DNA from: Terrimonas sp964445775
Lineage (GTDB): Bacteria; Bacteroidota; Bacteroidia; Chitinophagales; Chitinophagaceae
Reading direction: 5' to 3'
NCBI GenBank assembly: GCA_964445775.1
Contig: CAYUMH010000142.1
Location: 1 to 11,476 of the forward strand
Length of the DNA: 11,476 bases
Both the position numbers and the translations under genes were made by a program. Below are positions 6,604-11,476 of this stretch, one piece after another; the first letter of the stretch is position 1, and every line of letters begins with the position of its first letter. Under the pieces are notes generated by a model. It saw only the letters and a list, made by a program, of their open reading frames with translations, made no database searches and was not told the DNA's origin.

Positions 6604-6720
6604 TGATAGCTAAATAGACCTTTATTCATAATTCCTTCATATCTACACTTATCCCTTCCTTTGTTCTTTATAGCTTAATGCAGTAAATATTATACTATTT
6701 CCGGGCCTATCATCAATCAG

Positions 6721-6817
6721 GAACAGGCTAATTCAAAAAAATCCGTTTTCACCAAAAATGTAAAAATTTATTCAGTTATAGTGAGCAGAACAGCTAATTC
6801 CCGGTTTTTTAGCTGTT
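6721..6817. repeat. Small repeats upstream of the S46 peptidase promoter
   Basis: GAACAGGCTAATTC (6721-6734) is nearly repeated as GAACAGCTAATTC (6788-6800). The second copy is the left arm of a 9-bp perfect inverted repeat, AACAGCTAA (6789-6797) with TTAGCTGTT (6809-6817), around an 11-nt spacer. It lies 64 bp before the peptidase -7 box, so an operator is possible. No T-tract follows, so it is not a terminator. The remaining sequence between 6610 and 6880 shows no other structure I can support. Confidence 0.4.
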
Positions 6818-6880
6818 TAACCCACAAAGAAGCAACAAAAACACATAATATATATGTATATAACTTAAAGCAGGGAAACT

Positions 6881-6888
6881 TACATTTG
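6881..6888 (+). promoter_or_regulatory. Promoter -7 box of the S46 peptidase gene
   Basis: TACATTTG matches TAnnTTTG exactly. The predicted transcript start is about 6893, giving a leader of roughly 50 bases to the ATG at 6946. No clean -33 TTG is seen at the normal distance. Confidence 0.6.
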
Positions 6889-6945
6889 CAATATTTGAAC
6901 GATTGTTAGTTTTTTTGATAAACCTGCATTTTAAATCTGAATAGT

Positions 6946-9114
6946 ATGAAGTGGTTAAAGCTTAAATTATTTTCTGCTTTTTTATTTGTTGCTGTTATTG
7001 CCCGGGCCGATGAAGGCATGTGGCTGCCCCTGCTCCTGGAAAAAATGAACGAAAGCCAGATGAAAAGTCTGGGCATGAAAATCAATGCCAGTGATATTTA
7101 TAGTATTAATAAGGGAAGTCTGAAAGACGCCATTGTAAGTTTTGGTGGTTTTTGTACCGGTGAAGTTATTTCTTCAAAAGGACTGGTATTAACCAATCAC
7201 CACTGTGGTTTCAGGTCGGTACAAAGTCATTCCACCCTCGATAATAACTATATCCGGGATGGTTTTTGGGCAAAAGATCATAACAGCGAATTACCCAACC
7301 AGGGATTATATGTAACATTTATCGTGCGTATTGAAGATGTAACCAAACAGGTATTGGCGGGAATTGCAAAAAATGCGACGGAAGACCAGCGCCGCGCAGC
7401 CATTAATGCAAATATGGAAAAAATAAATAATGCTGCGCCCAGGGAAAAATTCCAGAAAACGATGATCCGCTCTTTTTTTGAAGGGAACCAGTATTACATG
7501 TTTGTAACAGAAACCTATAATGATGTTCGCCTGGTAGGCGCCCCACCCCAATCAATAGGAAATTTTGGCCAGGACACCGATAACTGGATGTGGCCACGTC
7601 ATACCGGGGATTTTGCTTTGTTCCGGATTTATGCGGGGAAGGACAATAAACCGGCCGATTACTCACCCGACAATGTGCCCTATGTGCCTAAAAAAGCATT
7701 ATCTATTTCCCTGGACGGTGTAGAAAAGAATGATTTTACGATGGTTTTTGGTTTTCCCGGGAAAACCACGCAATACCTGCCTTCAGCTGCGGTACAACAA
7801 ATTGTTGATGTAAGTGATCCTGCAAAAATCCAGATCCGCGATAAAGCGCTGGAAGTACTGAATAAATTTATGCGTGCCGATGAAGGTATTAAAATTAAAT
7901 ATGCCGCCAAATACGCCAGTGTAAGTAATGCCTGGAAAAAATGGCGCGGTGAAGTACTGGGTTTAACCCGCACCGGCGGCGTTGCCAAAAAACAAAAACA
8001 GGAAGCCGAGTTTGAAAAAAGGGTAAACAATAATGTACAGCTTAAAAATAACTATGGTACCCTGTTAGGAGATCTGCAGGCAACTTACCGCCTGATAGAA
8101 CCTTTATCACTGGCCAGGGATTATTATAACGAGATAACACCGAGGATTGAAATTTTTAGTATTGTGGGCCAGTTCAATAAACTATCCAATGTTGCGGATA
8201 AGGACGAAACCACTTTTACAAAAGCAGTAGAATCGGCAAAAGCAGAGCTGTTAAAAATTTATAAGGATTATGATGTAAATGTGGATAAAGGATTGTTTGC
8301 AGCCCTAATGGAATTATATGTAAACAAACAGCCGGCACAATATATATCACCTGTTGCGGTACAACAGGCAAAAGGCGCCAATAATAATTTTGTGGGCCTG
8401 GCTGATCAATTATATGCCGCCAGTATTTTGCATGATAAAGAAAAAGTAAATGCTAAATTAAACAGCAATGCCAAAGCTTTTTTATCGGAACTAATGAAAG
8501 ACCCGCTGGTATTGCTGTTTAACGATATGATCATTTCTTATAACGAAAAAGTAAATACACCCATTACTCCGCTGCAGGCAAAACTGGATGCATTGCAACG
8601 CAGCTATATGCAGGCTCAAATGGATGTTTTTAATGAAAAGAAATTTTATCCTGATGCCAATAGTACTTTAAGAGTTACTTATGGTAAAGTGGATAGTTAT
8701 ATACCAAAGGACGGCGTACAATATAATATACAAACCTACCTGGATGGAGTGATGGAAAAATATGTACCCGGAGATTATGAGTTTGATGTACCGGAGAAAT
8801 TACGCACCCTGTACGCCAATAAAGATTTTGGCCAGTACGGCGTAAAAGGAAAAATGCCGGTTTGTTTTATTGCCAGTAACCATACTACGGGTGGTAATAG
8901 CGGAAGCCCGGCCATAGATGCGTATGGTAATTTAATAGGCTTAAACTTTGACCGGGTATGGGAAGGTACCATGAGTGATATTAACTACGATCCTTCTATT
9001 TGCCGGAATATTATGGTGGATATCCGGTATGTATTATTTATAATAGACAAATTTGCCGACGCCGGGCACCTGGTGAAAGAGATGAAACTGATACACCCGA
9101 AGAAGAAAAAATAA
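6946..9114 (+). CDS. S46 family serine peptidase, DPP11-like dipeptidyl-peptidase
   Basis: A 722-aa exported peptidase, the normal length for family S46 (DPP7/DPP11), which removes dipeptides from peptide N-termini in the periplasm. The signal peptide is residues 1-21 (basic start, hydrophobic core, ARA before DEGMW). The chymotrypsin-like catalytic set is visible: His86 in TNHHCGF, Asp222 in RHTGDFALFRIYAG, Ser652 in HTTGGNSGSPAID. The NFGQDTDNWMWPRHTGD block (206-222) is typical of the family. Eighteen residues after the catalytic Ser lies Arg670 (LNFDRVWEG), the position that is Arg673 in Porphyromonas DPP11 (Asp/Glu at P1) and Gly in DPP7 (hydrophobic P1). DPP11-like acidic specificity is therefore predicted. 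The C-terminus VDIRYVLFIIDKFADAGHLV is also standard. It is transcribed singly, from the -7 box at 6881 to the palindromic terminator at 9124. Confidence 0.96.
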   Translation: MKWLKLKLFSAFLFVAVIARADEGMWLPLLLEKMNESQMKSLGMKINASDIYSINKGSLKDAIVSFGGFCTGEVISSKGLVLTNHHCGFRSVQSHSTLDNNYIRDGFWAKDHNSELPNQGLYVTFIVRIEDVTKQVLAGIAKNATEDQRRAAINANMEKINNAAPREKFQKTMIRSFFEGNQYYMFVTETYNDVRLVGAPPQSIGNFGQDTDNWMWPRHTGDFALFRIYAGKDNKPADYSPDNVPYVPKKALSISLDGVEKNDFTMVFGFPGKTTQYLPSAAVQQIVDVSDPAKIQIRDKALEVLNKFMRADEGIKIKYAAKYASVSNAWKKWRGEVLGLTRTGGVAKKQKQEAEFEKRVNNNVQLKNNYGTLLGDLQATYRLIEPLSLARDYYNEITPRIEIFSIVGQFNKLSNVADKDETTFTKAVESAKAELLKIYKDYDVNVDKGLFAALMELYVNKQPAQYISPVAVQQAKGANNNFVGLADQLYAASILHDKEKVNAKLNSNAKAFLSELMKDPLVLLFNDMIISYNEKVNTPITPLQAKLDALQRSYMQAQMDVFNEKKFYPDANSTLRVTYGKVDSYIPKDGVQYNIQTYLDGVMEKYVPGDYEFDVPEKLRTLYANKDFGQYGVKGKMPVCFIASNHTTGGNSGSPAIDAYGNLIGLNFDRVWEGTMSDINYDPSICRNIMVDIRYVLFIIDKFADAGHLVKEMKLIHPKKKK

Positions 9115-9123
9115 AAGCAAACT

Positions 9124-9155
9124 AAAAAAGCGTTTCAATATTGAAACGCTTTTTT
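9124..9155. terminator. Bidirectional intrinsic terminator
   Basis: A perfect 32-bp palindrome: six A, then GCGTTTCAAT, its complement, and six T. It lies 9 bp after the peptidase stop and 1 bp beyond the stop of the convergent minus-strand gene. The A and T flanks supply the U-tract for transcripts in both directions. Confidence 0.93.
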
Positions 9156-9156
9156 A

Positions 9157-10029
9157 TTAACGGTGAATTAGTATTTTATGAAGAATAAAATAGAATAAAC
9201 TGATAATTAAAATGCTGATACCAATAATACGTAAGGAAACAACAGTGTAATCTTTTTTTTCATCAACGACCAGGCTTGTATAAGGAACAGTAAATTTTTT
9301 TAAGGGAATATTTTTTACAATATTCGTATCAATTGAATAAACAGAAACCCTGGTATCAAAATCTTTTAAATAAGTATAAGCTTCCATATTCCACTGAATA
9401 CTGATTTTTTTCTGATTGTTTTTTATATAATTAAAACTATCAATGGCATATTGTGCTACGCTATATATTCTTTCAAAGGATTCTTGTAAAACCGTTTCAA
9501 CTTCTTGTCTATTTTTTTCACAATAACCGGTATTAAAGAAAATGAAAATAGCCGGACTTGTCTTATTATTATAATAGCTGGATTTTATATCAAGAGGACC
9601 TTCCTGTAATCTTTTCAATTTTTTGAGCCGATATCTGCTAAAATACCGGACATGAAAATCAAGAAAAAAATCTTTCGATTTCTCGCTCGTATTGAACATA
9701 AAATAATCATCAATAAACCTGTCATCAATTGTTTTCATCCTATCATAGGAGAGAACAACATTTGTTTCGCAGGAATAAAAATCAAATGGTGCAATTGGAA
9801 TTTCATCCCAATAAATTTTAATAGGTATGTTGTTTCCTTTCCTGTCAATTGTAGCGGATAGAGCGGATAAAAACGTATCCATTGTTTTAGTACTCCTACT
9901 CGCTTCATCGTCATAAATGGTGTTGTTATAAATGGTTATTTTATTTTTTGTTTTGGCAAAGGGTTGAGAATATAAGTTGAATAAACCAACACCCATGAAA
10001 AGAAATAATAACAACATAAAATGTTTCAT
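9157..10029 (-). CDS. Unrecognised envelope protein with signal peptide and C-terminal membrane anchor
   Basis: A 290-aa protein I do not recognise. An N-terminal signal sequence (residues 1-21, hydrophobic core then LYS before QPFAK) and one C-terminal membrane helix (about 268-288, IIGISILIISLFYFILHK) leave a ~240-residue domain outside the cytoplasm and only a few basic residues inside. The domain is rich in Tyr, Phe, Asn, Lys and Ile. It includes IPIKIYWDEIP (68-78), a basic patch RYRLKKLKRL, and a helical stretch ending SVAQYAIDSFNYIKNNQKK. Only two cysteines (in YSCET and TGYCEK) lie in the domain and could pair. The gene is visibly more AT-rich than its neighbours. It starts 58 bp after the beta-barrel gene on the same strand with no terminator between, so the two are probably co-transcribed and may act together in the envelope. 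Confidence 0.8.
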   Translation of the reverse strand: MKHFMLLLFLFMGVGLFNLYSQPFAKTKNKITIYNNTIYDDEASRSTKTMDTFLSALSATIDRKGNNIPIKIYWDEIPIAPFDFYSCETNVVLSYDRMKTIDDRFIDDYFMFNTSEKSKDFFLDFHVRYFSRYRLKKLKRLQEGPLDIKSSYYNNKTSPAIFIFFNTGYCEKNRQEVETVLQESFERIYSVAQYAIDSFNYIKNNQKKISIQWNMEAYTYLKDFDTRVSVYSIDTNIVKNIPLKKFTVPYTSLVVDEKKDYTVVSLRIIGISILIISLFYFILHKILIHR

Positions 10030-10087
10030 GGTAAACCTGTTTAAGATGACCAGTCAGCACAAAACACAACAACCGAAAACAAAAAGA

Positions 10088-10843
10088 TTAATTTTTATGC
10101 AGGAATATTTGCAATCCCACACTGATCTGTAAACCATGCCGGTTACTTTTTTGTGTGGTTAAATTTTTCAGGGTTTCGTCAATACTGCCATCCATACCTG
10201 CATCACGCTGTGTGGTTTTTCTTACTTCATTTTTAAAACGGCTGTATTTATACCCAGCTGCTATATCAAGGCCTACCTGGTCACCGAGCATCCTGGTAAT
10301 ACCAACCAGTAAGCCGGCATTCATGGCAAAATCACCTGAGGACTTTGTATCGCTTACATCCTTGTATTCCGATCCTTTGTAAAAAAATCCATCGCCTTTG
10401 GAGGAGCCAAAACCCACCCCGGCTGTAGCTTCGGCAAAAGGTAGCCAGGTTTTTTCTGTACTAAAGTAATAACGGGAAAAAGCGTTCAGGTCAACAAAAA
10501 AACTATTGCTGTTATCTTTACTGTATATGTTACCACTGTTTTGGTCTTTATCATTTCTTTTTGCCGACAGGTAATTTAATCCTACACGTCCGCCCACGGC
10601 CACCTGCGGTGAAATAAACCAGCCGATACCCGGAGCCAGTTTAATATCAAAATTTTTGATAGTAGCCTGCGTATAAAGTATGCCGCCGATATCTACTGTC
10701 TGGCCATAATCGATAGTACTTGAATTGAACAGGGCGCTGCCGATATTGGCACTCACCAGTTTGGTACCTTTTTTAAACTGGGCATTTAGCATTATGCTAA
10801 AACAGCAGGCTAAAAGCAGGAAACAGGGTTTATATATTTTCAT
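10088..10843 (-). CDS. Outer-membrane beta-barrel protein (small porin-like family)
   Basis: A 251-aa protein with a signal peptide (residues 1-21, ending LNA before QFKKG). The mature part has alternating amphipathic strands with glycine turns: IKLAPGIGWFISPQVAVGGRVGL, FFVDLNAFSRYYF, LPFAEATAGVGFG, FAMNAGLLVGITRMLG, VGLDIAAGYKYSRF and a terminal HGLQISVGLQIFL strand. About eight strands fit the outer-membrane beta-barrel families (OmpA-like or PorT-like) that are common in Bacteroidota. Substrate or function cannot be assigned. It has an exact -7 box 20 bp upstream and is the first gene of a two-gene minus-strand unit with the 290-aa envelope protein. It is divergent from the collagen-like lipoprotein gene. 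Confidence 0.9.
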   Translation of the reverse strand: MKIYKPCFLLLACCFSIMLNAQFKKGTKLVSANIGSALFNSSTIDYGQTVDIGGILYTQATIKNFDIKLAPGIGWFISPQVAVGGRVGLNYLSAKRNDKDQNSGNIYSKDNSNSFFVDLNAFSRYYFSTEKTWLPFAEATAGVGFGSSKGDGFFYKGSEYKDVSDTKSSGDFAMNAGLLVGITRMLGDQVGLDIAAGYKYSRFKNEVRKTTQRDAGMDGSIDETLKNLTTQKSNRHGLQISVGLQIFLHKN

Positions 10844-10863
10844 CGTGCAGCTAATTTATAAGC

Positions 10864-10871
10864 CAAACATA
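10864..10871 (-). promoter_or_regulatory. Promoter -7 box of the beta-barrel gene
   Basis: On the minus strand TATGTTTG matches TAnnTTTG exactly. The transcript would start near 10858, leaving a leader of about 15 bases before the ATG at 10843. No -33 TTG is apparent. Confidence 0.55.
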
Positions 10872-10947
10872 ATGATAAAATGGAGGAAATACTATAAAAA
10901 TCAGCCTGATATAGAGGGTAACGATATAATATAAATATTTTATATGC

Positions 10948-11026
10948 TTTGATGTAAAAAAGGTTTTTTGCATTATCTTTAGGAAACCGGTACCACAATG
11001 TATAGGTAAACCAAAATTAACTTTTG
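10948..11026 (+). promoter_or_regulatory. Candidate promoter(s) of the collagen-like lipoprotein gene
   Basis: Two weak options. TATCTTTA (10974-10981), with TTTG at 10948-10951 and a 22-bp spacer, would give a ~55-base leader. TAACTTTTG (11018-11026) is a -7-like box with one extra base and would give a leader of about 10 bases. Neither is an exact consensus. Confidence 0.3.
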
Positions 11027-11041
11027 CAAAAAAACTGTATT

Positions 11042-11476
11042 ATGAGAAAGAACTACACTTCTTTATTAGCACTATTATTTTCAGCAATTACATTATTTTC
11101 TATAGGTTGTACCAAAGAAGGTCCTGAAGGCCCTGTGGGTGCACAAGGTCCGCAAGGCCCTCCCGGTTCAAACGGCGCCAACGGAGCAACCGGCGCTACC
11201 GGCCCGACAGGTACTGCGAATGTTATTTATTCATCCTGGTATACAACCGTTACAGCCGACTGGGTAGCCGGTTTCCAGGCACCGAATAACTATAATGTGG
11301 AACTGGTCTATAACCGCACCGCACCGGGTGTTACCCAGGCCGTTTTAGATAATGGCGTTGTACTGGCCTATGGTAAAAACTTTACGATCGGTCAATCAAC
11401 CCTTACTACCCATATTTCCCCGCTTCCTTACCAGGAAGCATTCAACGGCCAGTTTTATGGTTATGTGACAAGCCTG
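11042..11476 (+). CDS. Collagen-like repeat lipoprotein, 5' part (runs off the window)
   Basis: 145 codons are open from ATG at 11042 to the window end without a stop. A lipoprotein signal peptide (MRKNYTSLLALLF then SAITLFSIGC) places the lipidated cysteine at residue 23. Almost immediately after it come ten Gly-X-Y triplets, residues 27-56 plus Gly57 (GPE GPV GAQ GPQ GPP GSN GAN GAT GAT GPT). This is a collagen-like stalk able to form a short triple helix. The following globular part (NVIYSSWYTTVTADW onward) looks beta-rich and is not recognised. Expected location is the periplasm or cell surface, tethered by lipid, perhaps as a trimer. The short A-rich leader and the ATG just before the lysine- and arginine-containing signal support this start. 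It is divergent from the beta-barrel gene. Confidence 0.88.
   Translation, partial: MRKNYTSLLALLFSAITLFSIGCTKEGPEGPVGAQGPQGPPGSNGANGATGATGPTGTANVIYSSWYTTVTADWVAGFQAPNNYNVELVYNRTAPGVTQAVLDNGVVLAYGKNFTIGQSTLTTHISPLPYQEAFNGQFYGYVTSL

Noticed and set aside
9124..9155. GTTTCA/TGAAAC in the palindrome after the peptidase as another binding site
   Set aside because: A/T flanks and a position between convergent stops make it a standard bidirectional terminator; the shared hexamer is probably chance.
9652..9861. Other open frames overlapping the minus-strand 290-aa gene and other long genes
   Set aside because: They lie entirely within better-supported genes on the opposite strand or in other frames, and they lack family features.

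Overview
The window looks like a chromosomal segment of a Bacteroidota bacterium, most likely a Chitinophagaceae-type relative. The evidence is moderate to low GC, start codons without Shine-Dalgarno sequences, promoter-like TAnnTTTG boxes, an S46 dipeptidyl-peptidase, a signal-peptide beta-barrel protein, and a ybeY fragment upstream of mnmG. The genus is an inference. I see no rRNA, tRNA, CRISPR array, insertion sequence or clear prophage.

Left part (1-5064, all + strand): the 3' end of ybeY (rRNA maturation endoribonuclease) closes with a good intrinsic terminator. About 430 bp of non-coding DNA follows and ends in a perfect 47-bp palindrome directly upstream of a 205-aa HNH-type nuclease gene. 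Then come mnmG (tRNA U34 modification), a YbdL-type methionine aminotransferase and a six-helix membrane protein of unknown function. The last three are closely spaced and probably co-transcribed. The HNH gene and its palindrome look like an insertion between two RNA-maturation genes.

Middle (5065-6945): nadA (quinolinate synthase, NAD biosynthesis) lies on the minus strand, and its stop codon abuts the stop of the membrane-protein gene with no bases between. An 867-bp AT-rich gap without convincing genes separates nadA from the divergent S46 peptidase gene. This gap holds an AT-rich tract, several inverted and direct copies of a DnaA-box-like 9-mer (TAATYCACA), and four same-strand copies of GTTTCA. 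GTTTCA is also the core of the half-sites in the 47-bp palindrome. The gap is the most interesting non-coding region; a replication-origin-like or ParB/DnaA-type site is a hypothesis, not a conclusion.

Right part (6946-11476): a complete S46 serine peptidase whose substrate-pocket residue is Arg, as in acidic-specific DPP11. It ends at a perfect 32-bp palindromic terminator shared with the convergent minus-strand pair: an outer-membrane beta-barrel protein followed by an unrecognised envelope protein with a signal peptide and a C-terminal membrane anchor. Divergent from that pair, the window ends inside a lipoprotein gene with ten collagen-like Gly-X-Y triplets right after the lipobox cysteine. 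This half is about the cell envelope and peptide use, the left half about RNA maturation and core metabolism.
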